The notes under the pieces are model-generated. The model saw only the letters and a list, made by a program, of their open reading frames with translations, was not told where the DNA came from and did no database searches. From Candidatus Agathobaculum merdigallinarum (lineage in GTDB: Bacteria; Bacillota; Clostridia; Oscillospirales; Butyricicoccaceae): DNA of 8,962 bases. Below, piece after piece: positions 1 to 5,876 of the stretch. The translations under genes were made by a program, and so were the position numbers. Numbering within the stretch: position 1 is the first letter of the stretch; each line of letters starts with the position of its first letter. The stretch lies in NCBI GenBank assembly GCA_019115425.1, contig DXDO01000097.1:1-8962 (forward strand). The letters run 5' to 3'.

Positions 1-352
1 ATGCTATATTTCGGATAAGTACAAGGAGCTGGTGCTCAAGGCGACCGATATCTCGACCGTCGTCACCGGCCGCCCGTCCGGCCATCCGGTGCGCTCGCTC
101 AAGACCCCGATGGCGCGCAAGTGCCTCGAGCTTGAGAAAATAGGTACCGAGCAGTCGCTCGAGGAGCTGGAGGCCGCGACCGCGGGCTCGCTGCGCAAGG
201 CGGTGCAGGACGGCAACTACGAGGAAGGCACCTTTATGTCCGGCCAGATCGCGGGCATGCTCAAGGAGCTGCGCCCGTGCGAGGACGTGCTGAGAAGCAT
301 GACCACAGAGGCAGAGCAACTGCTCAAAAACGCATACAAGCGCTTTGAATAA
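1..352 (+). CDS. fabK: Enoyl-ACP reductase II (FabK), C-terminal fragment
   Basis: This reading frame is already open at position 2 and ends at TAA 350-352, so the window holds about the last 116 residues of a protein whose family is usually a little over 300 residues long. FabK is an FMN-dependent, NAD(P)H-using enoyl-ACP reductase of the nitronate-monooxygenase-like TIM-barrel fold. It catalyses the last reduction of each elongation cycle and is not related to FabI. The stretch TVVTGRPSGHPVRSLK and the later GSLRKAVQDGNYEEGTFMSGQIAG match the C-terminal part of FabK proteins as I know them. The FMN-binding and catalytic parts lie outside the window. The fabG SD (AAGGAG 351-356) overlaps this stop codon, so the two genes are almost certainly in one operon. 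A nitronate monooxygenase is the alternative, but the fab context argues strongly against it. Confidence 0.88.
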   Translation, partial: CYISDKYKELVLKATDISTVVTGRPSGHPVRSLKTPMARKCLELEKIGTEQSLEELEAATAGSLRKAVQDGNYEEGTFMSGQIAGMLKELRPCEDVLRSMTTEAEQLLKNAYKRFE

Positions 353-363
353 GGAGATTCGTC

Positions 364-1092
364 ATGGGACTTGCAATCGTAACCGGCGGTTCGCGCGGCA
401 TCGGCGCGGCCATTTCGGAAAAGCTGGCCGCTGAGGGCCACGATATTGTCATCAACTGCGCGTCGAGCGTGGAAAAGGCCGAGGCGGTCGCGGAAAAGTG
501 CCGCGCGCACGGCGTGAAGGCGGTCGTCAAGCAGTGGGACGTTTCGGATTATAACGCCTGCGCCAAGGCGCTCGCGGAAATCAAGGAAGAACTCGGCGTG
601 CCGTATATTCTGGTCAACAACGCGGGCATCACCCGCGACGGCCTGATGGTGCGCATGAAGGAAGATCAGTTTGACGCGGTCATCCAGACCAACCTCAAGG
701 GCGCGTTCAACATGCTCAGCCAGTGCGGCGCGATGATGATGCGCGCGAAGAAAGGCCGCATCATCAACATCGCTTCGGTTGCAGGTATCGCGGGCAACCC
801 GGGCCAGATCAACTACTCTGCGGCGAAGGCCGGCCTGATCGGCATGACCAAGACCGCGAGCAAGGAGCTTGGCGCGCGCGGCATCACGGTCAACGCGGTC
901 GCGCCCGGATTTATCGACACCGACATGACCCAGGTGCTGCCGGACGCTGTCAAGGAGGGCGCGGTAAAGCAGATTTCGCTCGGCCGCTTCGGCAAGCCGG
1001 AGGAGATCGCGGGCGTTGTCGCATTCCTCGCGTCGGACGCCGCGAGCTATGTCACCGGTCAGACGATCATCGCGGACGGCGGCATGATCTGA
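364..1092 (+). CDS. fabG: 3-oxoacyl-ACP reductase FabG
   Basis: This is a 242-residue short-chain dehydrogenase that reduces 3-ketoacyl-ACP to 3-hydroxyacyl-ACP with NADPH in the cytosol. The nucleotide-binding glycine motif TGGSRGIG is at residues 7-14 and NNAG at 85-88. The catalytic tetrad reads Asn110, Ser138, Tyr151 and Lys155 (YSAAK). The Rossmann-fold end PGFIDTDMT lies near 181-189 and the C-terminal ADGGM near 237-241. Length and motifs are fully typical of FabG. The ATG at 364 is preceded by AAGGAG with a 7-nt spacer, and the protein begins directly with the first beta strand, so this start is secure. It lies 11 nt after fabK, with no fabD between them, although fabD often sits there in clostridial clusters. 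Other SDR reductases share these motifs; the operon fixes the assignment. Confidence 0.96.
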   Translation: MGLAIVTGGSRGIGAAISEKLAAEGHDIVINCASSVEKAEAVAEKCRAHGVKAVVKQWDVSDYNACAKALAEIKEELGVPYILVNNAGITRDGLMVRMKEDQFDAVIQTNLKGAFNMLSQCGAMMMRAKKGRIINIASVAGIAGNPGQINYSAAKAGLIGMTKTASKELGARGITVNAVAPGFIDTDMTQVLPDAVKEGAVKQISLGRFGKPEEIAGVVAFLASDAASYVTGQTIIADGGMI

Positions 1093-1204
1093 GACGGCTT
1101 TGGCATCACGCTGACAGGAGTCGAGCGCATCCCATATGGGCCGGCATGGCTAAAGGGATTGCAGGCAGAATACGAATGATTTTTGGGGAAGAGGAGTTGC
1201 TTTG
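1093..1204 (+). other. fabG-fabF spacer with 10-bp palindrome and possible 19-codon mini-ORF
   Basis: This 112-nt gap is unusually long for a cluster where most neighbours are within 15 nt. It contains the perfect palindrome CCCATATGGG (1131-1140). It also contains a small frame starting at ATG 1146 that encodes 19 residues (MAKGIAGRIRMIFGEEELL) and stops at TGA 1203-1205, overlapping the fabF ATG as TGATG. No good SD precedes the mini-ORF, so its translation is doubtful. The fabF SD (GAGGAG 1191-1196) lies inside it. I see no terminator or convincing promoter here. Confidence 0.3.
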
Positions 1205-2434
1205 ATGGAACGAGTAGTCATCACCGGTATGGGCGCAGTTACCCCGGTCGGCAATGACGTGCAGACGTTTTGGGAATCGCTCAAGGCCGGCAAGTGCGGC
1301 ATTGGGCCGATCACGAAATTCGATGTATCCGATTACAAGGTGAAGCTGGCAGCCGAGGTCAAGGACTTCGACGTGACCCAGTATGTGGATAAACGAGAGG
1401 CACGCCGGATGGACGTGAACTGTCACTTTGCGCTCGCAGCGGCGCAGCAGGCGGTCGATCAGGCGGGGCTCAAGGAGGGTAATTTCGACCCCTACCGCAC
1501 GGGTGTGATCTACGGCTCGGGCGTAGGCGGCCTTGCCGTCGCGGAAGAAGAGATCCCGAAGCTCAAGGAAAAAGGCCCAGGGCGTGTTTCCCCACTGTGC
1601 ATTCCGGAGATGATCGCCAATATGGCGGCGGCTTATATCTCCATGCGTTTCGGCTTTAAGGGCGAGAATTTCTGCCCGGTTTCGGCCTGTGCGACCGCGA
1701 ACCACTCGATCGGCGAAGCGATGCGTGCGATCCGCCACGGATATCAGGATATCGTCCTGTGCGGCGGCACGGAGAACGGCATCATCCCGATTGCGCTGGC
1801 GGGCTTTTCCAACATGAAGGCTCTGCATACGGGCGACGACCCGACCTGCGCTTCCATCCCGTTTGACGCACGCCGTTCGGGCTTTGTCATGGGCGAGGGC
1901 GCGGGCTGTCTCGTGCTCGAGAGCCTGACGCATGCCCAGGCGCGCGGCGCAACCATCCTTGCAGAGGTCGCGGGCTACGGCGCTTCGGGCGACGCATACC
2001 ACATCACCAGCCCGGCCCCGGAAGGGGACGCGGCGGCGCGCGCGATCCGCGGCGCGATCGAGGACGCGGGCCTGACCCCGGCGGATGTGGACTATATCAA
2101 TGCGCACGGCACTTCCACCCCGCTCAATGAAAAATACGAGACCATCGCCATCAAAAAGGCGTTCGGCGATGCGGCATACAAGGTAAAGGTGTCCTCCACC
2201 AAGTCGATGACCGGCCATCTGCTGGGCGGCGCGGCGGCGGTCGAGGCGATCGCCTGCGTCATGGCGATCCGCGACGGCATCATCCCGCCCACCATCGGCT
2301 ATCAGGAGCCGGATCCGGAGTGCGATCTGGATATCACGCCGAACGAGGCGGTTCACATGCCGGTGAACGTGGCAATCTCGAATTCGCTGGGCTTCGGCGG
2401 CCATAATGCCTGTATCCTGATCAAGAAGGTGTAA
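1205..2434 (+). CDS. fabF: 3-oxoacyl-ACP synthase II (FabF)
   Basis: This 409-residue beta-ketoacyl-ACP synthase II (KAS II) condenses malonyl-ACP with a growing acyl-ACP. The thiolase-fold triad is visible: Cys162 in VSACATANHSIG, His301 in NAHGTSTPLNEK and His338 in KSMTGHLLGG, with Lys333 just before it. The gating-loop motif GFGGHN is at 396-401. Length and residue numbering fall within two residues of E. coli FabF (Cys163, His303, His340). I chose ATG 1205, which has GAGGAG 8 nt upstream; a TTG at 1202 would add one residue and sits closer to the SD. The C-H-H triad separates it from FabH-type enzymes (C-H-N). The 3' end carries the accB SD, so fabF and accB are probably translationally linked. 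Confidence 0.96.
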   Translation: MERVVITGMGAVTPVGNDVQTFWESLKAGKCGIGPITKFDVSDYKVKLAAEVKDFDVTQYVDKREARRMDVNCHFALAAAQQAVDQAGLKEGNFDPYRTGVIYGSGVGGLAVAEEEIPKLKEKGPGRVSPLCIPEMIANMAAAYISMRFGFKGENFCPVSACATANHSIGEAMRAIRHGYQDIVLCGGTENGIIPIALAGFSNMKALHTGDDPTCASIPFDARRSGFVMGEGAGCLVLESLTHAQARGATILAEVAGYGASGDAYHITSPAPEGDAAARAIRGAIEDAGLTPADVDYINAHGTSTPLNEKYETIAIKKAFGDAAYKVKVSSTKSMTGHLLGGAAAVEAIACVMAIRDGIIPPTIGYQEPDPECDLDITPNEAVHMPVNVAISNSLGFGGHNACILIKKV

Positions 2435-2439
2435 ATAGA

Positions 2440-2910
2440 ATGGATATCAACGAACTGAAAGACGTTGCACTCGAGCTGATGAACGCGCTGAAGGCAAAAA
2501 ATCTCGGCGAGGTCGAGCTTGAGATGGACGACGTGAAGATCAAGATCAAATCCGCGCCGCCGACGCCGGTCGTACCGGTTGCCGCTGCGCCTGTGGCCGC
2601 TGCTGCGACGCCGGTTGCCGCGCCTGCCGCTGCGCAGGACGAGGCCGCTGCGTCCCCCGCGGAGGAGCTGCCGGCAGGAACCGAGGTCAAGAGCCCGCTG
2701 GTGGGCACCTTTTATTCTTCTCCCGCGCCGGATGCGCCGCCGTTCGTTCTGGTCGGCCAGAAGGTTAAGGAGGGCGACACGCTGTTCATCATTGAAGCGA
2801 TGAAGACTATGAACGAGGTCAAGTCCCCGTGCGACGGCACGGTTTCGCGCATTCTCGCGCAGCCGGGCGATATGGTGGAGTATAACCAGACGGTCGCAAT
2901 CATCGAATGA
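2440..2910 (+). CDS. accB: Biotin carboxyl carrier protein of acetyl-CoA carboxylase (AccB)
   Basis: This 156-residue protein is the biotin-bearing subunit of acetyl-CoA carboxylase and shuttles carboxybiotin between AccC and the AccD/AccA carboxyltransferase. The N-terminal segment (1-38) is followed by a flexible linker of Ala, Pro and Val (about 39-80), then a biotinyl domain (about 82-156). The biotinylation motif EAMKTMNEV puts the modified residue at Lys122. A thumb-like insertion (SSPAPDAPPF, about 93-102) is of the kind seen in bacterial ACC carriers and absent from most other biotinyl domains. The gene starts 5 nt after the fabF stop, with AAGAAGGTG (2423-2431) inside fabF acting as SD. 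It is the last gene before the hairpin tract, so it may end the first transcript. Confidence 0.96.
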   Translation: MDINELKDVALELMNALKAKNLGEVELEMDDVKIKIKSAPPTPVVPVAAAPVAAAATPVAAPAAAQDEAAASPAEELPAGTEVKSPLVGTFYSSPAPDAPPFVLVGQKVKEGDTLFIIEAMKTMNEVKSPCDGTVSRILAQPGDMVEYNQTVAIIE

Positions 2911-2911
2911 G

Positions 2912-2938
2912 TATAGGGGGCTTCAAAAGCCCCCTATA
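2912..2938 (+). repeat. Stem-loop 1: perfect 12-bp inverted repeat after accB
   Basis: TATAGGGGGCTT (2912-2923) pairs perfectly with AAGCCCCCTATA (2927-2938) across a CAA loop, one base after the accB stop. The stem is strong, but ATATAC follows and there is no T-run, so it is a poor classical terminator. It could protect the accB 3' end, pause polymerase or assist the downstream terminators. The inverted repeat is certain; its role is inferred. Confidence 0.7.
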
Positions 2939-2940
2939 TA

Positions 2941-2972
2941 CGGGATGCGGTTCCAGTAGAAACCGCATCCCG
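2941..2972 (+). repeat. Stem-loop 2: perfect 12-bp inverted repeat
   Basis: CGGGATGCGGTT (2941-2952) pairs with AACCGCATCCCG (2961-2972) around an 8-nt loop CCAGTAGA. It begins 2 nt after stem-loop 1 and has no T-run. It abuts stem-loop 3, so in RNA the two helices could stack coaxially. It may be part of a structured RNA or of a dispersed intergenic repeat. Confidence 0.65.
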
Positions 2973-3013
2973 ATACCCGAATGACGCCGCCCAAGGCGGC
3001 TGAGTCGAGGTAT
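2973..3013 (+). ncRNA. Stem-loop 3: bulged, multi-part hairpin, possible structured RNA
   Basis: ATACC (2973-2977) pairs with GGTAT (3009-3013). An asymmetric internal loop (CGAAT / GA) follows, then GAC (2983-2985) with GTC (3004-3006). A 3-nt bulge TGA (3001-3003) leads to GCCGCC (2986-2991) with GGCGGC (2995-3000), capped by a CAA triloop. Nested stems with defined bulges are more elaborate than a terminator needs. It directly precedes, and shares two bases with, the terminator at 3012-3044. I do not recognise it as a named riboswitch or RNA family, so this is a candidate only. Confidence 0.35.
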
Positions 3014-3044
3014 AAAAAGTCAGGCGCATGTCCTGACTTTTTAT
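3012..3044. terminator. Intrinsic terminator, probably bidirectional, between accB and fabZ
   Basis: A perfect 13-bp stem pairs 3012-3024 with 3032-3044 (core AAAAAGTCAGG / CCTGACTTTTT) around the loop CGCATGT. The GC-containing upper stem, the five T residues on the descending arm and the five A residues on the ascending arm make it look like an intrinsic terminator readable in either direction. It would end or attenuate the fabK-fabG-fabF-accB transcript. Confidence 0.75.
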
Positions 3045-3047
3045 GAG

Positions 3048-3070
3048 ATTGCCGCGGTGCGGCAATTTTC
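3048..3070 (+). terminator. Second intrinsic-terminator-like hairpin upstream of fabZ
   Basis: ATTGCCGC (3048-3055) pairs perfectly with GCGGCAAT (3059-3066) across a GGT loop, and the T-rich run TTTTCTGTT overlaps and follows the stem. It lies only 3 nt after the preceding terminator, giving a tandem arrangement that would strengthen termination before fabZ. Confidence 0.6.
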
Positions 3071-3199
3071 TGTTATATGCTGCGCTGCGCGCAGGGGAGA
3101 AACAGGACGAAAAATGCGGCAGATTGCATAAAAAAGCAGGCGGTTTTTCCGGTATTTTGCGAAAGGCCTTGTGCTCGACAGGAAAGAGGTATAATATAT
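3071..3199 (+). promoter_or_regulatory. Presumed fabZ upstream region with small hairpin and TATAAT box
   Basis: If the two upstream terminators work, fabZ-accCDA-acpP needs its own promoter here. The region holds a sixth hairpin, CTGCGC (3080-3085) with GCGCAG (3089-3094). The fabZ SD is in GAAAGAGG (3182-3189). A consensus TATAAT lies at 3190-3195, only 4 nt before the fabZ ATG, and its best -35 is TTGTGC at 3169-3174 with a short 15-nt spacer. Transcription from it would start at about the start codon, which conflicts with use of the SD. I see no better sigma-70-type promoter, so the true promoter is unassigned. Confidence 0.3.
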
Positions 3200-3625
3200 A
3201 TGCTGAATAAAGAACAGATCATGGAAATCCTTCCGCACCGTCCGCCCATGCTGCTGGTGGATGAGATCCTCGAAATGGACGAGGAGCACGCGGTCGGCAC
3301 GCTGCATCTGACCGGAGACGAGTTCTTCTTCCAGGGACACTTCCCGGGCAACCCGATCATGCCCGCGGTGTTCCGGCTGGAGGCGCTTGCGCAGGTCGGC
3401 GGTGTGGCGCTGCTTTCCATCCCTGAGTTCCGCGGCAAGACCGCGGTATACACCGGCATCGACAAGGCCAAGTTCCGCGCGATGGCAAAGCCGGGCGATA
3501 CGCTGCGTCTGGAAGTGAAGTTCGTCAAGCGCCGCGGCCCGATGGCGGTGGCCGAGGGCGTCGCTTGGGTGGGCGACCAGAAGGCGGCCGAGGCGGAAAT
3601 CAAGTGCATGGTCATCATGGACTAA
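3200..3625 (+). CDS. fabZ: 3-hydroxyacyl-ACP dehydratase FabZ
   Basis: This 141-residue hot-dog-fold enzyme removes water from 3-hydroxyacyl-ACP to give trans-2-enoyl-ACP in the cytosol. The catalytic His47 lies in GHFPGNPIMP (46-55) and Glu61 in RLEALAQ. The N-terminal motif LPHRPPMLLVD (11-21) is classic FabZ. I set the start at ATG 3200, preceded by GAAAGAGG about 10 nt upstream, because the family begins about ten residues before LPHR. An in-frame ATG at 3077 would add 41 residues of non-conserved sequence and start inside the hairpin tract. One oddity is that the helix usually read as PGVLxxEA is PAVFRLEA here. FabA is excluded by the His/Glu motif context and the short length. Confidence 0.95.
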   Translation: MLNKEQIMEILPHRPPMLLVDEILEMDEEHAVGTLHLTGDEFFFQGHFPGNPIMPAVFRLEALAQVGGVALLSIPEFRGKTAVYTGIDKAKFRAMAKPGDTLRLEVKFVKRRGPMAVAEGVAWVGDQKAAEAEIKCMVIMD

Positions 3626-3638
3626 GGCGGGAGAACGT

Positions 3639-4985
3639 ATGTTTCAAAAGGTACTCATTGCCAACCGCGGCGAGATCGCGGTGCGCATTATACAGGCTTG
3701 CCGCGATCTGGGCGTGATCGCGGTCGCCGTGTATTCCGAGGCCGACCGAGAGGCGCTGCATGCGCAGATCGCGGACGAGGCAGTCTGCATCGGTCCGGCG
3801 CGCGCGGCGGACAGCTATCTGAATATGAATAACATCATTTCGGCGGCGCTGGCATCCGGCTGTCAGGCGATCCATCCGGGGTTTGGCTTTTTGTCCGAAA
3901 ATCCGGATTTTGCCGAGCGGACGACCCAGGCGGGTCTGGCGTTCATCGGGCCAACCGCTGCGACGATCCGGCTGATGGGCGACAAGTCCGAGGCAAAACG
4001 CAACGCGATCGCCGCGGGCGTGCCGGTCGCGCTGGGCACGGACGGCCCGCTGCGCGATTTTGACGAGGCCATCACCGAGGCTGAGCGCATCGGCTACCCC
4101 GTTATGCTCAAGGCGGCGTCCGGCGGCGGCGGCAAGGGCATCCGCGTGGCGCGCAGCGTCAAGGACCTGAAGGACGCTTACGACAGCGCCGCGGCCGAGG
4201 CGATCGCCAACTTTGGCGACGGCCGTCTTTACATGGAAAAATACATCGAAAATCCGCGCCATATCGAGGTACAGATCCTCGGCGACCATTACGGGAACGT
4301 GGTGCATTTGTTCGAGCGTGAATGTTCGGTGCAGCGCCGCCACCAGAAGCTGATCGAAGAAAGTCCGTCCGCATTCGTCACGCCCGAACTGCGGGAAAAA
4401 ATGACGCAGGCGGCTGTCAGCCTTGCCAAGCGCGTGGGTTACCGCAATGCGGGCACGATCGAATTTCTGGTCGACAGCGACCGCAATTTCTATTTCTGCG
4501 AGATGAACACCCGCATTCAGGTCGAGCATCCGGTCACCGAGCAGGTGACGGGCGTGGATCTGGTATGCGAGCAGATCCGCATCGCGGCGGGCGAGCCGCT
4601 CTCCTTTGGACAGGAGGATCTCACGCTGCGCGGTCACGCGATCGAGTGCCGCATCAATGCGGAGGACCCGTCGCGTAATTTCGCGCCCTGCCCGGGCACG
4701 CTGGAATCCCTGCATCTGCCGGGCGGGCCGGGCGTGCGTATCGATTCCGCGGCGTATCAGGGCTATACGATCCCGCCGTTTTATGATTCCATGATCGGCA
4801 AGCTGATCGTGTACGGCGCGGATCGCACACAGGCGATCGACCGCATGCGGCGCGCGCTGGCCGAGACGCTGTTCGAAGGCGTTGTGACCAGCACGGATTA
4901 TCAGATGCACATTTTGTGCTCCAAGGCATTTGAGGATGCGGATTTCAACGTCAATTCCATCGCAAACGGCGATTTTGATTCGTAA
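3639..4985 (+). CDS. accC: Biotin carboxylase subunit of acetyl-CoA carboxylase (AccC)
   Basis: This 448-residue ATP-grasp enzyme carboxylates the biotin on AccB using ATP and bicarbonate. The N-terminal biotin carboxylase domain opens with KVLIANRGEIAVRI (4-17). The ATP-grasp region spans about 115-330, with Lys116, Lys158, the glycine-rich loop SGGGGKG (161-167), His208, Lys237, Glu275 and Glu288. The active-site block EMNTRIQVEHPVTE (288-301) supplies Asn290, Arg292 and Glu296, and Arg338 lies in ECRIN. Numbering tracks E. coli AccC almost residue for residue, so it is very probably catalytically intact. There is no biotinyl domain, as expected for the stand-alone subunit beside accB; pyruvate carboxylase would be far longer. 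It starts 13 nt after fabZ, with the purine-rich GGCGGGAGA as SD. Confidence 0.97.
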   Translation: MFQKVLIANRGEIAVRIIQACRDLGVIAVAVYSEADREALHAQIADEAVCIGPARAADSYLNMNNIISAALASGCQAIHPGFGFLSENPDFAERTTQAGLAFIGPTAATIRLMGDKSEAKRNAIAAGVPVALGTDGPLRDFDEAITEAERIGYPVMLKAASGGGGKGIRVARSVKDLKDAYDSAAAEAIANFGDGRLYMEKYIENPRHIEVQILGDHYGNVVHLFERECSVQRRHQKLIEESPSAFVTPELREKMTQAAVSLAKRVGYRNAGTIEFLVDSDRNFYFCEMNTRIQVEHPVTEQVTGVDLVCEQIRIAAGEPLSFGQEDLTLRGHAIECRINAEDPSRNFAPCPGTLESLHLPGGPGVRIDSAAYQGYTIPPFYDSMIGKLIVYGADRTQAIDRMRRALAETLFEGVVTSTDYQMHILCSKAFEDADFNVNSIANGDFDS

Positions 4986-5000
4986 GGAAGGGGGATAAGT

Positions 5001-5876
5001 ATGGGACTGATCGACCTTTTTCAGAAAACACGCGAGACCTCTATGGAGATGAAGCCGCAGGAGGATGACACCGTCAAGGTGGTCAAGTGCAAGGGCTGCG
5101 GCGCAGAGCTGAAAGCCTATGTATACGGCAAAAACCTGTACGTCTGCCCGCACTGCGGCCGCTACGGGCGCCTGCTTGCGCGCACGCGCATCCGCCAGAT
5201 CGCGGATAAGGACAGCTTTGAGGAGCTGTTCGGGAATCTGGCCCCGGCGGACCCGATCGACTTTCCGGGCTACGCGGAAAAGACCGCGGAGCTGGCCGAA
5301 AAGGTGGGGATGCCGGACGCGGTCAAAACCGGCGTGTGCAAGATCGGCGGCGTGGAGACCTGCATCGGCGTGATGGACAGCCACTTCATGATGGCATCCA
5401 TGGGTTCGGTCGTGGGCGAAAAGCTCACACGTCTGTTTGAGTATGCAATCGAAAAGAGCCTGCCTGTGGTGATCTTCACCTGCTCGGGCGGCGCGCGCAT
5501 GCAGGAGGGCATGTACTCCCTGCTGCAGATGGCCAAGGTGTCTGCCGCTGCAAGACGGCATTCGGACGCGGGATTGCTGTATATCACCGTGCTGACCGAC
5601 CCGACGACCGGCGGTGTGACCGCCTCGTTTGCCATGCTGGGCGACATTATCCTTGCTGAACCGCGCACGACCATCGGCTTTGCGGGACGCCGCGTGATCG
5701 AAGGCACGATTGGTCAGACCCTGCCGGACGATTTTCAGTCCTCGGAGTTCTTGCTATCGCACGGCTTCTGTGATAAAATAGTTCCGCGCAATCAACTTCG
5801 GGAAACGCTGGAGACCCTTTTGAAGCTCCACTGCGGCCCGAAGGCAAAGAAATGGCAGGTGCGGCGTCATGGCTAA
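5001..5876 (+). CDS. accD: Acetyl-CoA carboxylase carboxyltransferase subunit beta (AccD)
   Basis: This 291-residue beta subunit of the carboxyltransferase works with AccA to move the carboxyl group from carboxybiotin to acetyl-CoA, giving malonyl-CoA. An N-terminal four-cysteine zinc ribbon is present (Cys30, Cys33, Cys49, Cys52). The crotonase-like core follows, with SGGARMQEGMYSLLQMAK (162-179) and TDPTTGGVTASFAMLGD (199-215), where backbone amides form the oxyanion hole. The length is close to the E. coli protein (304). The ATG at 5001 has the strong purine-rich SD GGAAGGGGG (4986-4994) and lies 15 nt after accC. Its 3' end overlaps accA by 8 nt (ATGGCTAA), which would couple translation of the two partners. 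Decarboxylase relatives lack this zinc ribbon. Confidence 0.97.
   Translation: MGLIDLFQKTRETSMEMKPQEDDTVKVVKCKGCGAELKAYVYGKNLYVCPHCGRYGRLLARTRIRQIADKDSFEELFGNLAPADPIDFPGYAEKTAELAEKVGMPDAVKTGVCKIGGVETCIGVMDSHFMMASMGSVVGEKLTRLFEYAIEKSLPVVIFTCSGGARMQEGMYSLLQMAKVSAAARRHSDAGLLYITVLTDPTTGGVTASFAMLGDIILAEPRTTIGFAGRRVIEGTIGQTLPDDFQSSEFLLSHGFCDKIVPRNQLRETLETLLKLHCGPKAKKWQVRRHG

Noticed and set aside
723..1205. A 160-codon + frame overlapping fabG
   Set aside because: It is an out-of-frame shadow of fabG. Only its last 19 codons lie outside fabG, and these are noted separately as a weak mini-ORF.
2560..2680. GC-rich, repeat-like Ala/Pro stretch inside accB
   Set aside because: It is the usual flexible linker between the N-terminal part and the biotinyl domain, not an inserted repeat.
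2912..3094. CRISPR array as an explanation for the regular hairpins
   Set aside because: The stems differ in sequence and there is no direct repeat separated by equal spacers.
3077..3199. N-terminal extension of FabZ to 182 residues
   Set aside because: The extra 41 residues are not FabZ-like and would begin inside the hairpin tract. The ATG at 3200 has its own SD and gives the normal family length.
3615..5561. A 648-codon open frame on the - strand opposite accC and accD, plus similar long frames at 1106-2404 and 5647-6666
   Set aside because: They lie opposite clear conserved enzymes and read as low-complexity His/Arg/Ala/Asp protein. This is the usual antisense shadow of GC-rich third codon positions.
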